From JAFGQU01 sp964483625 (GTDB taxonomy: Bacteria > Omnitrophota > Gorgyraeia > Duberdicusellales > 4484-171), in the NCBI GenBank assembly GCA_964483625.1, contig CAZABB010000026.1, positions 1 through 25,215 on the forward strand: DNA of 25,215 bases, in the 5' to 3' direction. Position 1 is the first letter of the stretch, and every line of letters begins with the position of its first letter. The notes beneath the pieces are model-generated. The model searched no databases. It saw only the letters and a list, made by a program, of their open reading frames with translations, and was not told the DNA's origin. Of this stretch, positions 13,610-21,892 are shown piece after piece. The position numbers and the translations under genes are program-made.

Positions 13610-14049
13610 GTACGAAATTATTGAAATACGCGCTTTTGATTTTTTGCGTGAGTGTCTTTATCGCGCCGGCGGGGGAAGCGCAAAATTCTTCTTCTGAAGT
13701 GTTCGCTCCTAAGATTCCTCAAAAGCAACCAAAAGGCGAAGAGAGGTCGGAGCAGATTTCCATTCCGGTCGCCGGTGAACCTCAGGTTTCTGAACCGGTG
13801 GATATCTCCGTCAATCTGGAGGGGTTCATCTGGGGCACTGTTTCTCCCAAGGCGATTATCGACGGCGAAATATACAGTGAAGGAGACCGGATCATGATCG
13901 AGACCGATGATAAGGAAGCTCCTTATTCCGACGCCGTCATCCGTAAAATCGACAAACTGGGTATCCATGTTGAGTATGCCGGAAGAATGTACACGCTGGA
14001 GATCAACGAGAAAGAGGACTCCCGGCGCCGCAGGAGAAAGAGAAGATAA
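13606..14049 (+). CDS. pilP: PilP/GspC-like periplasmic linker protein
   Basis: The 147-aa protein has a signal peptide or anchor (LLKYALLIFCVSVFIAPAGEA), a low-complexity linker rich in P, K, E and Q (about 28-70), and a homology-region-like beta domain (NLEGFIWGTVSPKAIIDGEIYSEGD...AVIRKIDKLGIHVEYAGRMYTLEI). That domain is what PilP and GspC use to bind the secretin N-domains. It ends in a striking basic tail (RRRRRKRR) that the family usually lacks. Its place after pilO and before pilQ fits PilP. There is no lipobox cysteine as in classical PilP. Confidence 0.72.
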   Translation: MSTKLLKYALLIFCVSVFIAPAGEAQNSSSEVFAPKIPQKQPKGEERSEQISIPVAGEPQVSEPVDISVNLEGFIWGTVSPKAIIDGEIYSEGDRIMIETDDKEAPYSDAVIRKIDKLGIHVEYAGRMYTLEINEKEDSRRRRRKRR

Positions 14050-14145
14050 ACCGGCCCATATTAAGATACGTATTTTTAGGTTACGGAAACGCATACTCTT
14101 TTAGGCTAGAATAATAAGATGAACTTAGAAAGAGGAGGAAATCTT

Positions 14146-15618
14146 ATGAGGAAGTTATTTATAACGGTCTTTTGCCTTCTTTGTCTTCCCCTGGTTGTCC
14201 ACGGTGATATCGATATCGATAATATCTACGGTGACCATCTGATCATGCGTACCAAGAAAAAAGTTTCCATGAACTTAGAAAACGTCGATCTGGTCGATTT
14301 ACTTAAAGTCCTTTCCCAGCAGACGGGATTGAATTTTATTTCTACCGAAGCGGTACAGTCCCGCAGTATTACTCTGTATATCGAAGAAGCGCCTTTAAAG
14401 GAAGCGATGGACATTATTTTCAAGGCCAATCATCTTACCTACGATTACTATCCGGAAGCGAATATGTTTATCGTAAAAGAGATGGGTAAGCCGAGCCTGG
14501 AATTAAAGAGCAAAGTCTATAAATTGCGATATATACGCGTCCAGCGTTCGCGTCTGCAAAGAGAAATCGAGGAGTCGATCTCGATCGACGATGAACAGAT
14601 CGAAGATGATGAAGGCGTGATCGCGGCCATTCAGGAAGTGCTGACCGAGAATGGTAAAGTAATTTCCGAGCCGATGACGAATTCGATTATCGTCGTCGAT
14701 GTGCCGACGCAGTTCCCGCTTATCGATGACGTGATCGCTTATTTAGACGTACCCCAGCCGAAAGTGTTGATTGAGGTGGAAATGGTCGATGTCTCCACCG
14801 ATCTTGCCGAGAAAATGGGGTTCCAGTGGGGATCGGGAGAATCTCCGGGATTTACGGCAACACTGGAAGGCGGAGCGTATGACAGTCCCTGGCCGTTTCC
14901 CAACCGAATTCTTAAAAGTATAAACTGGAGTGCCACACCCGACCGGACGTTAACCCTCGGGACTCTGGATATGCAGGCATTTCAGGTGATTATGGAATTC
15001 GTCAAATCGGACACCACGACGAAGTTCCTGGCTCGTCCGAAAATTCTTTCGTTGAACAACGAGACATCAGAAGTCAATCTGACGACTGATGAAGCAATCG
15101 GTCTTATTACGACGATTTCCGAAGGTGAAGTTACCCAGGAGATCGAACGGGCCGAAACGGGGACAAAACTCCGTGTTACTCCCCAGATCAATCTTCGTAC
15201 CCGGGAGATAACCCTGGTGCTTGAGGTGTTTACCAAGACCGCGGAAGCGAGTGGTTTTACCTTGACCGGGAATGCTTCCGGTTCGGTTATGAACCCGATG
15301 CAACGGGGGACTAAAACGGTGTTGCGGTTACATGATAACCAAACGCTTCTGGTCGGAGGATTAATCCGTGAAGATAAAGAAGAAACACGGGTAAAAGTGC
15401 CTTTCCTGGGGAGTATTCCCTTTCTGGGCGGCGCATTCCGTCACAAGGACCAATCAACGGATTCACGCGAGTTGTTGATTTTCTTAACGCCACGGATCGT
15501 GGATGATGATATCTATTATACGGATGCGCCCCAAGTAATACCGCGAGAACAGGCTGGACAGGGGGTGAAGCGAGACTTAATTCATACGACACTGGATAGA
15601 TATTCACCCCGACGATAA
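14146..15618 (+). CDS. pilQ: PilQ/GspD-type outer-membrane secretin
   Basis: The secretin is the gated outer-membrane pore of the pilus. I chose the ATG at 14146, preceded by a strong AGAGGAGGA, instead of an upstream in-frame ATG at 14119; it yields 490 aa with a signal peptide (MRKLFITVFCLLCLPLVVHG). Domains in order: secretin/TonB short N-domain (MNLENVDLVDLLKVLSQQTGLNFI), one N1-type domain (TNSIIVVDVPTQFPLIDDVIAYLDVPQPKVLIEVEM), and the secretin barrel with the VPFLGSIPFLGGAFRHK block and ELLIFLTPRIV. It has fewer N-domains than many PilQ and no visible AMIN domain. A 96-nt gap from pilP holds no clear terminator, so it is probably cotranscribed. Confidence 0.93.
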   Translation: MRKLFITVFCLLCLPLVVHGDIDIDNIYGDHLIMRTKKKVSMNLENVDLVDLLKVLSQQTGLNFISTEAVQSRSITLYIEEAPLKEAMDIIFKANHLTYDYYPEANMFIVKEMGKPSLELKSKVYKLRYIRVQRSRLQREIEESISIDDEQIEDDEGVIAAIQEVLTENGKVISEPMTNSIIVVDVPTQFPLIDDVIAYLDVPQPKVLIEVEMVDVSTDLAEKMGFQWGSGESPGFTATLEGGAYDSPWPFPNRILKSINWSATPDRTLTLGTLDMQAFQVIMEFVKSDTTTKFLARPKILSLNNETSEVNLTTDEAIGLITTISEGEVTQEIERAETGTKLRVTPQINLRTREITLVLEVFTKTAEASGFTLTGNASGSVMNPMQRGTKTVLRLHDNQTLLVGGLIREDKEETRVKVPFLGSIPFLGGAFRHKDQSTDSRELLIFLTPRIVDDDIYYTDAPQVIPREQAGQGVKRDLIHTTLDRYSPRR

Positions 15619-15628
15619 CATTTAAACA

Positions 15629-17335
15629 ATGCCAAGACATAAGCGTTTGGGAGAAATTCTTGTAGCTGAAGGGATGGTCACGTCTGAACAGCTTCAAGAG
15701 GCGGTTGCTCTTCAGAAGGAAGACGGGGGAAGACTGGGAGATGTACTGATCAAGCTCGGATATGTTTCTGAAGAACAGATCCTCGTCGCGTTAAGTAAAC
15801 AGCTTTCTATTCCCTACGTAACCCTTGCCTCCGGTAAATTAAAGCCCGATACCGATCAGAACCTGGAAGAAATCATTCCTTACGAATTCGCGGTCCGCAA
15901 TCTTATCCTTCCCCTTTCGCGCAGTTACAATTCGTTGACCGCGGCAATCTTTGATCCTCTCGATTTAATTTTAATTGATAACGTGCGTAAGATGACCAAC
16001 AGTGAGATCAATCCGGTGCTGGCCACAAAGACGGATATCCTGAAATCGATCGAGGATTTTTACGGAAGGGAAAAGATATTCAAGGAAGCGATTCAGGCCG
16101 CTTACGGAGAGGGGATAGAGGACGTTAAAGATCTTTCCGGGTCGGAGACCGAACTCAGTTTAGATAAGCTTATCGCGAAAGCCGAAGAGGCCCCGGTCAT
16201 TAAACTGGTTGATTTGATGGTTCGCCAGGCGATTGAGGAAAGTGCTTCCGATATTCACATTGAACCGCAGCGCGACAAGCTGCGTCTTAGGTACCGTATT
16301 GACGGTGTTTTGTATGAAATTTCTCCCCCGACCAAAACACTTCATTTACCCATTGTTTCCCGTATCAAAATCCTGGCGCGCATGGATATTGCCGAGAAGC
16401 GCCTGCCCCAGGACGGAAGTTTCATGGTTAAGATCAACGAGAAGCTGATTGACTTGAGGATTTCCACGATCCCTACGATTTACGGCGAAAAAGTGGTTAT
16501 GAGAATCTTGGATAAATCGCGGGTGCCGCTGGAGCTTTCCAAGATCGGATTTCTGCCGCAGGAACTTACGCTGATCAAGAAAGGCATAGCGTATTCATAC
16601 GGGCTGGTATTCTTAACCGGTCCGACGGGATCGGGAAAATCGACGACTCTGTACGCGGGTTTGAGTGAATTAAACAATGCCGGAAAAAATATCATTACCA
16701 TTGAAGATCCGGTTGAATACCGTCTCGACGGAGTAAATCAGGTGCAGGTGAAGCCTGAAATCGGGCTGACGTTTGCCAACGTCTTGCGTAGTTTTCTGCG
16801 TCAGGATCCCGATATTATTCTGGTCGGAGAAGTTCGTGATCTTGAGACCGCCGAGATCTGTATCCGTTCAGCCTTGACCGGACACCTGGTCCTATCCACG
16901 CTGCATACCAATGACGCTGTCGGCGCGGTTATGCGTCTGGTCGATATGGGAATACCGAATTACCTGGTGGCTTCATCTTTGCGTCTGGTTGTCGCCCAGC
17001 GGTTAGTACGGAAATTGTGCCCGGCGTGTAAAGAACCCTTTGAGTTGAGTAAAGGAGATGTGCCGGTGGGGCTCAACCTTACGACTTCGGTTATATATAA
17101 GCCGAAGGGATGTGAGCAATGCCGGTATATCGGATTTAAAGGCCGTACGTTGATCACCGAAGTTATTCATATTGACGAAGAATTACGGGAAGCAATCCAG
17201 CGTAAAGTTAGTACGACTGATTTCATGGAACTGGCTAAGAAAAAGGGGACATTGACACTCTTAGATAGCGGACTCAAACGGGTCGAAGAGGGCATTACGT
17301 CTCTGGAAGAAGTCTTATCGGTCGTTGCCTATTAG
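15629..17335 (+). CDS. pilB: Pilus extension ATPase PilB (GspE family)
   Basis: PilB is the hexameric ATPase that powers pilin polymerisation. The 568-aa protein has an N-terminal MshEN/GspE-N domain (RLGEILVAEGMVTSEQLQEA, repeated at DVLIKLGYVSEEQILVALS). A catalytic core follows: Walker A GPTGSGKST at about residues 331-339, the Asp box (ESASDIHIEP), Walker B IILVGEVRD at about 396-403, and the His box GHLVLSTLHTND at about 420-430. A zinc motif has CPAC at about 464 and CEQC at about 495, as in PilB/GspE. It lies 10 nt after pilQ without an obvious Shine-Dalgarno. All catalytic elements are present. PilT is not in the window. Confidence 0.95.
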   Translation: MPRHKRLGEILVAEGMVTSEQLQEAVALQKEDGGRLGDVLIKLGYVSEEQILVALSKQLSIPYVTLASGKLKPDTDQNLEEIIPYEFAVRNLILPLSRSYNSLTAAIFDPLDLILIDNVRKMTNSEINPVLATKTDILKSIEDFYGREKIFKEAIQAAYGEGIEDVKDLSGSETELSLDKLIAKAEEAPVIKLVDLMVRQAIEESASDIHIEPQRDKLRLRYRIDGVLYEISPPTKTLHLPIVSRIKILARMDIAEKRLPQDGSFMVKINEKLIDLRISTIPTIYGEKVVMRILDKSRVPLELSKIGFLPQELTLIKKGIAYSYGLVFLTGPTGSGKSTTLYAGLSELNNAGKNIITIEDPVEYRLDGVNQVQVKPEIGLTFANVLRSFLRQDPDIILVGEVRDLETAEICIRSALTGHLVLSTLHTNDAVGAVMRLVDMGIPNYLVASSLRLVVAQRLVRKLCPACKEPFELSKGDVPVGLNLTTSVIYKPKGCEQCRYIGFKGRTLITEVIHIDEELREAIQRKVSTTDFMELAKKKGTLTLLDSGLKRVEEGITSLEEVLSVVAY

Positions 17336-17358
17336 AAGAATAAAGAGAGGAATATTCT

Positions 17359-18597
17359 ATGCCATTATTTTACTATATTGCCAAAGGGAAAGACGGTAAG
17401 ACCGTCAAGAGCGTTGAGGAAGCTAACTCCCGTGAAGACATGGCGAATAGGCTGAAGAATAACGGATTTTTCATTATTTCAATCCGTGAAGCGGGAGGGG
17501 GACAAAAGCGTGCCGGAGGAAAATTGAAGTTTGCCAAAGCGAAAAGGAAACATTCCGGCATAGGGCTTCTCGATGTTGCTTTCTTTGCCAGGAACCTCGC
17601 GACGACGTTATCGGCGGGCGTACCACTGTTAAGAAGTTTGGAAATCATGGCGGCGGAGACCGAGAGTCTTCAACTGTCGTCGATATTAGGCGAGATCGTC
17701 ATGGGTATCCGCAAAGGGTTGTCATTAAGTGAAGCGATTGCCCAGTACCCGGCCGTGTTTTCTCCTCTCTGGCGGGGGATCATCGAAGTGGGGGAAACCT
17801 CCGGGAATCTTCCGTTTGTACTGGAGAAGCTGGCTGATTACCTGGAACTCAGGGTCGAATTCGAACGTAAGATCAAAAGCGCGATGATCTATCCGATCAT
17901 TCTGGTACTGGTTGCTTTTGCCGCGGTATTCATTTTTTTCAAAGTAATCCTGCCTAAGTTTACGACGTTGTTCGAACAGTTTAATATCGCTTTACCGTTA
18001 CCGACGCAGATACTTTTTGCGTTGAGTCGGTTTGTCGACCGGCACTTCTTTGTCCTCCTTTTGGGGATGCTTTTTGGCGGCTTCGCGTTCTGGTATTCAT
18101 TAAAGAGACCGGAGACGAAAAAGTTCCTGGATCGGATGGTGCTTACGATACCGTTGCTCAGGGAAGGGGCGTTGTTCAGTTACCTGGAGAGATTCTCCTC
18201 GACCATGTATATTCTTTTAGAAAGCGGTGTGCCGATTGTCTATACCCTCGAGGTTGTCTCCAAGAGTCTGGGGAACAGTATTCTGGAAAACGAGATGCTT
18301 AATATCAAAGAAAACGTGCGCCGGGGTAAAAGTCTCTCTTCGGAATTGGAGAAGCTGGAGATTTTTCCGCCGCTGGTGACTGAGGTCGCTCGTATCGGAG
18401 AAGAAGCGGGTAATTTGCCGGAGATGTTTAAGAAGATATCGGTGCATTACCAGAAGCAGCTTACGACCATCATCGAACGGTTGGTATCGGCATTTGAACC
18501 GCTGATGATCGTGCTCATGGGGGTAGTTATCGGCGCGATCGTGATCTCTTTGTTTTTGCCGATGTTTAAAATTGCGACTCTGGGAGGGAGCGTATAA
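17359..18597 (+). CDS. pilC: Pilus assembly inner-membrane protein PilC (GspF family)
   Basis: PilC is the polytopic platform that links the ATPase to the growing pilus. The 412-aa protein begins with a small soluble domain (FYYIAKGKDGKTVKSVEEANS...) and holds two GspF domains (about residues 70-195 and 275-400). They carry the usual blocks FARNLATTLSAGVPLLRSLEI, VGETSGNLP and, in the second, ARIGEEAGNLPEMF. Hydrophobic spans are at about 172-195, 225-245 and 380-402. AGAGAGGA before the ATG is a good ribosome binding site. It ends the machinery part of the operon; the pilins follow from their own promoter. Confidence 0.95.
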   Translation: MPLFYYIAKGKDGKTVKSVEEANSREDMANRLKNNGFFIISIREAGGGQKRAGGKLKFAKAKRKHSGIGLLDVAFFARNLATTLSAGVPLLRSLEIMAAETESLQLSSILGEIVMGIRKGLSLSEAIAQYPAVFSPLWRGIIEVGETSGNLPFVLEKLADYLELRVEFERKIKSAMIYPIILVLVAFAAVFIFFKVILPKFTTLFEQFNIALPLPTQILFALSRFVDRHFFVLLLGMLFGGFAFWYSLKRPETKKFLDRMVLTIPLLREGALFSYLERFSSTMYILLESGVPIVYTLEVVSKSLGNSILENEMLNIKENVRRGKSLSSELEKLEIFPPLVTEVARIGEEAGNLPEMFKKISVHYQKQLTTIIERLVSAFEPLMIVLMGVVIGAIVISLFLPMFKIATLGGSV

Positions 18598-18670
18598 TAA
18601 TATAGAGAGGGAGGAGATATCCTCACAAGAGTATGGAAGCAGATAAAAAGGAGGTGCCGGCAAGAGATAT

Positions 18671-18699
18671 TTGACGAAACCAGATGAATATGGTATAAA
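18671..18699 (+). promoter_or_regulatory. Strong sigma-70 promoter for the pilin genes
   Basis: TTGACG (18671-18676), 17 nt, TATAAA (18694-18699) is close to consensus. It leaves a leader of about 80 nt that is rich in A and has almost no C, up to the strong Shine-Dalgarno (AAAAAAGGAGGG) of the first prepilin. An own promoter fits the high pilin demand. Upstream, 18598-18670 contains a small hairpin (GAGGA-GATA-TCCTC) and an orphan AAGGAGGTG at 18648-18656 with no start codon at proper distance. Confidence 0.75.
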
Positions 18700-18788
18700 T
18701 AATGGTTAGGGAGAAAAGAACAATATAAAAAAAACGTACAAAAGTAATAAAAAGTAATTAGAAGTAAAAATAAAAAAGGAGGGTATCG

Positions 18789-19214
18789 ATGAGAAAAGGG
18801 TTTACGCTCATAGAGCTGTTGATTGTTGTTATCGTCATTGCGATTTTGGCTACATTTGCGATTCCTCAGTATTTAAAGGCAGTGGAACGGTCCAAAGTAT
18901 CCAAAGCGGCGCATCATCTTGGTCTTATCGCTCAGGCGGCAAAAATGTATCGTGCCGATATGGATGAATATCCCGATGTGGACGATGGTGAATTCGGCGC
19001 AGACGGTGATATTTTTACGGATTATGTGGAGCTGGATGAACTCGATGCCGATAATGACTGGGATTATACGTTGACCGGAGACGCAAGTGGTGAGACGTTT
19101 ACGGCTGAGGCGGAAAGAACGGGTGGTCCCTACGACGGAGAGACAATTGATTTGAACGAGCTGGGTATATGGGAATCCTCACACGATTTGTTCATACCGC
19201 CGGATGAGAGATAA
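18789..19214 (+). CDS. Type IV prepilin, canonical G-FTLIE signal (probable major pilin)
   Basis: The 141-aa protein has the short leader MRKG, cleavage before FTLIELLIVVIVIAILATFAIPQY, and Glu at mature position 5, the textbook type IV prepilin N-terminus. A helix (AVERSKVSKAAHHLGLIAQAAKMYRAD) leads into a very acidic GspG/pilin-type globular domain rich in D, E, Y and G. There are no cysteines, unlike the two following pilins. It has the best ribosome binding site in the cluster and is first after the strong promoter, so it is the best candidate for the main subunit. A GspG-like pseudopilin is an alternative, but the neighbours are pilus genes. Confidence 0.88.
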   Translation: MRKGFTLIELLIVVIVIAILATFAIPQYLKAVERSKVSKAAHHLGLIAQAAKMYRADMDEYPDVDDGEFGADGDIFTDYVELDELDADNDWDYTLTGDASGETFTAEAERTGGPYDGETIDLNELGIWESSHDLFIPPDER

Positions 19215-19222
19215 ATAAAATA

Positions 19223-19636
19223 ATGCTGCGTACAATAGGTTGTTCAAAGCGGGCCGTTACATTGATTGAGATTTTGATTGTAGTGGTCGTTGTGGCGATC
19301 TTGGCGACGTTCGCGATGCCGGCATACCGCCGGGCTCAAGAGAGAGCGCAGGATAATACTGCTCAGTCAATGTTGAAACTCATTCAACATGCCGAGAAAG
19401 TCTATCGGGTAGAAACTCCCGGTTCTTCTTACATCGATTGCGGCAGTACCAGTGAGTGCCGTTCGGTGTTGCATTTGAGCCTTACCGGAGAGGGGTATTG
19501 GGACTATACGGTAACTGTTACTGATGGCGGCAATGGATTTTGTGCTGAAGCCGCGCATACCGGCCGCGGGACCGAGCGTTCCTGGTATATCGTCGAGGAT
19601 GATGATGAGCCTAATGATACCGGCTGTGGCAGTTAG
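19223..19636 (+). CDS. Prepilin-like protein with Ala before the cleavage site (paralogue 1)
   Basis: The 137-aa protein has the leader MLRTIGCSKRA, then VTLIEILIVVVVVAILATFAMPAYRRA with Glu5. The residue before the expected cut is Ala, not the usual Gly. The C-terminal half has four cysteines (CGSTSEC, FCAEAAHTG, DTGC) that match those in the next gene in position, so disulfides are likely. It is clearly paralogous to the product of 19706-20098 (QDNTAQSMLKLIQHAEKVY against RDNEAREMLKFIQHAETVY, both ending in RSWYI...NDTGC). No Shine-Dalgarno sequence is visible; it begins 8 nt after the preceding stop, so coupling is likely. Confidence 0.82.
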   Translation: MLRTIGCSKRAVTLIEILIVVVVVAILATFAMPAYRRAQERAQDNTAQSMLKLIQHAEKVYRVETPGSSYIDCGSTSECRSVLHLSLTGEGYWDYTVTVTDGGNGFCAEAAHTGRGTERSWYIVEDDDEPNDTGCGS

Positions 19637-19705
19637 TAAGGATAAGCGATTAAGAAGGGATTGAATTTTCGTCTCAATGAGGGATAATAAAAAAGAGAGT
19701 AGTTG

Positions 19706-20098
19706 GTGCATTCAAAGCGGTGTTTCACATTAATAGAATTGCTGATTGTGGTGGGTATTGTTGCTTTTATCGCCACTTTCGCTATGCCGGCTTATCGTAA
19801 AGCTCAAGACCGGGCTCGTGATAATGAAGCCAGAGAAATGTTGAAATTCATTCAACATGCTGAAACAGTGTATAATATGGAATGTATGGATTGTATCGAT
19901 GTATATCTCAGTTGTGACAATACCTTTGACTGCAGTCAGGAGTTAAATTTGAATCTTTCCGGGGAATACTGGGAATATACCGTGACTGTGAACGGGAATT
20001 CTTTCTGTGCTCAAGCGGAACATACCGGGAGCGGGAATGCGCGTTCCTGGTATATTGACGAAAATGATGATGACGTAAATGATACCGGATGTAATTGA
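19706..20098 (+). CDS. Prepilin-like protein with Cys before the cleavage site (paralogue 2)
   Basis: There is no ATG before the pilin helix. The start is GTG at 19706 or TTG at 19703, with AAGAGAG shortly upstream. I took the GTG, giving 130 aa. The leader is very short, VHSKRC, followed by FTLIELLIVVGIVAFIATFAMPAYRKA with Glu5; the residue before the cut is Cys. The globular part has the paired cysteines of its paralogue plus CMDC and CDNTFDC, and ends NDTGCN. It probably arose by tandem duplication with the gene before it. Function as minor or alternate pilin is inferred. Whether it is cleaved at all is open. Confidence 0.8.
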   Translation: MHSKRCFTLIELLIVVGIVAFIATFAMPAYRKAQDRARDNEAREMLKFIQHAETVYNMECMDCIDVYLSCDNTFDCSQELNLNLSGEYWEYTVTVNGNSFCAQAEHTGSGNARSWYIDENDDDVNDTGCN

Positions 20099-20146
20099 GG
20101 AGAATACTTTTAAGATCTACAGGATTTCTCGAAGGCAAGGTTTAGT

Positions 20147-20521
20147 ATGAAAAAAACAAAAGCGTTCTCACTTATCGAAGTGTTGATTTCGACGCTGATT
20201 CTTTCGATAGCTTTTGCGGGAATTATCGCGAGTTTTTCGTTTGCCCGAGCCTATGTGTTACGGGCAAACCGGCGTCTGGTTTCGGCTAATCTTATACGTA
20301 AAGTGTTTGATTCTCTTACTCCTGCAGTACGTCAGGATGAATGGGATGATAGCGCCAACCCTTTGCATCCGAATTATATTGGTTCAGGATTTAATGAGAC
20401 GTTTGATGATGGACTTCATAATGGTGATTATACGGTGACAGATGTGACTGATCCAGCGACAGGAGATGTTATGTATCGCCAAGTTGATGTGACTGTCGAT
20501 TATGAGGAGCTTGATTTATGA
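20147..20521 (+). CDS. Minor prepilin, PilV/GspI-like
   Basis: The 124-aa protein has the leader MKKTKA and then FSLIEVLISTLILSIAFAGIIASF. The FSLIEVLIS start is typical of PilV/GspI minor pilins, but Ala replaces Gly before the cut. The short C-terminal domain (NGDYTVTDVTDPATGDVMYRQVDVTV) forms the usual beta part. Its stop overlaps the start of the next minor pilin (ATGA at 20518-20521), so the two are made together, as PilV and PilW usually are. AAGGCAAGG lies upstream of the ATG. Confidence 0.83.
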   Translation: MKKTKAFSLIEVLISTLILSIAFAGIIASFSFARAYVLRANRRLVSANLIRKVFDSLTPAVRQDEWDDSANPLHPNYIGSGFNETFDDGLHNGDYTVTDVTDPATGDVMYRQVDVTVDYEELDL

Positions 20522-21144
20522 ATCGTCCGTTGAAGTCAGCCGTTACGTTGATTGAACTGATGATATCGGTCGTTTTATTTTCGGTTATTATATTAGGGAT
20601 CGTTTCTTTTGATGCCGCGAGTCGCCGCTTCCTTCGTTCTACCGAGCGACGCACGAAAGTCGTCAATGAAGCGATGTTTATTTTTGATCATCTATCAAAA
20701 AGTTTATCGATAGCACTAGGGCATATTACTGATCCGGGAATAGAGGTTGCTTGGGAAGCAAATGTAGCGAATTGTACTAGCGGGAACCCGCCGAATTGTA
20801 GAATTGACATTCGTGTCGCTGATCCGGGTAATATCAATACTATCATTCCGCCTTATACAGGTAGTCTCTGGCGGCGCTATGCCTATGATAATAATTCGCA
20901 TGAATTCTCTTATTATCCTAACCGGACGAATACCAGTGTTTCACAAGTCCTTTCTGGTAACCGGATTATTGATTTTGAGTTGTCTTCACCTACGGCTACC
21001 GGAGATCCTAATCGCATCCAGATCGCTGCTTTCGTTATAGGGTACGAGTGGGATGGTCCAGAGGATGATGCTGCGAATAATCCCATCGTTACATTAGATG
21101 ACCTTGATCTTGATTTGACCAGTTTTTCTCAATCCTGCCGCTAA
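20518..21144 (+). CDS. Minor prepilin, PilW/GspJ-like
   Basis: The 208-aa protein has the leader MNRPLKSA and then VTLIELMISVVLFSVIILGIVSFDAASRRF. This is the PilW/GspJ style of N-terminus with Glu5, again with Ala rather than Gly before the cut. It is the longest pilin of the set, as PilW and GspJ usually are, with a C-terminal beta domain (NRIIDFELSSPTATGDPNRIQIAAFVIGYEW). It is translationally coupled to the PilV-like gene. Together with the PilX-like protein at 10873 these would form a tip-initiating minor-pilin complex. Confidence 0.83.
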   Translation: MNRPLKSAVTLIELMISVVLFSVIILGIVSFDAASRRFLRSTERRTKVVNEAMFIFDHLSKSLSIALGHITDPGIEVAWEANVANCTSGNPPNCRIDIRVADPGNINTIIPPYTGSLWRRYAYDNNSHEFSYYPNRTNTSVSQVLSGNRIIDFELSSPTATGDPNRIQIAAFVIGYEWDGPEDDAANNPIVTLDDLDLDLTSFSQSCR

Positions 21145-21203
21145 GCCTTTTTGAGTAAACCTTATTCTGAACAGTTGAGTTATTTCCCTTATAAGATATA
21201 ATA

Positions 21204-21230
21204 TATTCTTCCCCCTGTGGGGGAAGAATA
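21204..21230 (+). terminator. Strong hairpin after the pilin operon
   Basis: A perfect 12-bp stem (TATTCTTCCCCC / GGGGGAAGAATA) with loop TGT lies about 60 nt beyond the last pilin stop. There is no T-run directly after it, so it is an imperfect intrinsic terminator. It may instead be the outer end of the repeat cassette that follows. Confidence 0.5.
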
Positions 21231-21290
21231 CAAATTCGAAGCACGAAATCCGAAACTCGAAACAAATCCGAATGACCAAAATCCTAAACG
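21230..21290 (+). repeat. Degenerate TTCGAA-rich repeat, left arm
   Basis: This G-poor, A/C-rich sequence (AAATTCGAAGCACGAAATCC...) is a diverged inverted match of 21893-21966. Both arms share AAATTCGAA at their outer ends and CGAAA...AAACAAAT(C/T)C(G/T)AATG inside. The pair brackets the frameshifted membrane-protein gene. Confidence 0.6.
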
Positions 21291-21314
21291 AAAAAGATAA
21301 GAGGGAAAAATAAA

Positions 21315-21879
21315 ATGGCAAAATGGAAACGTGATTTGATTAAAACTCGTGAAAAAACGGCAGATAAATTTTATCAAGATTTAGATATCTCGAATAAAAT
21401 TTGGCATGGCATAATAAACTTAACTATTACTCTGGCTTCTTCAGGCCTTGTCTTAGCAGTCGCTTTAACTGGACAATTTCCCCCTCCAGAAAATGGTATT
21501 TCACAGATTCCTATTTCTTTAATAGTTGCTTGGGGTTGTCTTTTTTATCAATAGTTTTAGGCATCATTGCCAATGTGGAAGATGCTATTTTTTCGGTAAT
21601 TTTGCGAGAAAGTCAGCGCAGACCTTAAAGGATTACGATGAGAAAATAGCACGAGGAGACACAGAAGATGAAATTGAAGCAATCGATGATTATCTAATCC
21701 CTGGGAATATATTTTGGGGAGCATCAAGTATAGATTTATTCATCATCGCGATAATGTTTCTTTGCGTTGCATTTTTAGAAAAAATATACCCGTTCGTTGC
21801 GTGCCTATGGGGTTTAGTAATTGGAATAGTGGGACTGGTTGCTTTAAATGCTTACTTGTTACATAGACGAAAATGGTAG
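21315..21879 (+). pseudogene. Frameshifted multi-pass membrane protein gene
   Basis: I do not recognise this family. Three reading frames join to one plausible protein: MAKWKRDLIKTREKTADKFYQ plus a first span (LTITLASSGLVLAVALTG) in frame one until TAG at 21552. Then LSIVLGIIANVEDAIFSVILRES follows in a second frame. Finally KDYDEKIARGDTEDEIEAIDDYL plus two spans (IDLFIIAIMFLCVAFLEKIYPFVACLWGLVIGIVGLVALNAYLL) lies in a third. Both shifts are equivalent to one missing base: the first at the T-run 21541-21546, the second near 21630. The gene is AT-rich and sits between inverted repeat arms, so it looks transferred. Decay is the simplest reading; two sequencing or assembly errors are the alternative. 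Confidence 0.6.
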
Positions 21880-21892
21880 GAATACGATTTCT

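Noticed and set aside
10873..21144. Type II secretion system instead of type IV pilus
   Set aside because: PilM-type actin-like domain, PilO, a PilX-like protein and the absence of GspL, GspM and full GspC favour a pilus, though the pilins alone could fit either.
21541..21556. Programmed -1 frameshift at the T-run of the membrane gene
   Set aside because: The codon phase does not fit a standard X-XXY-YYZ slip site, and a second independent shift of the same sign would still be needed downstream.
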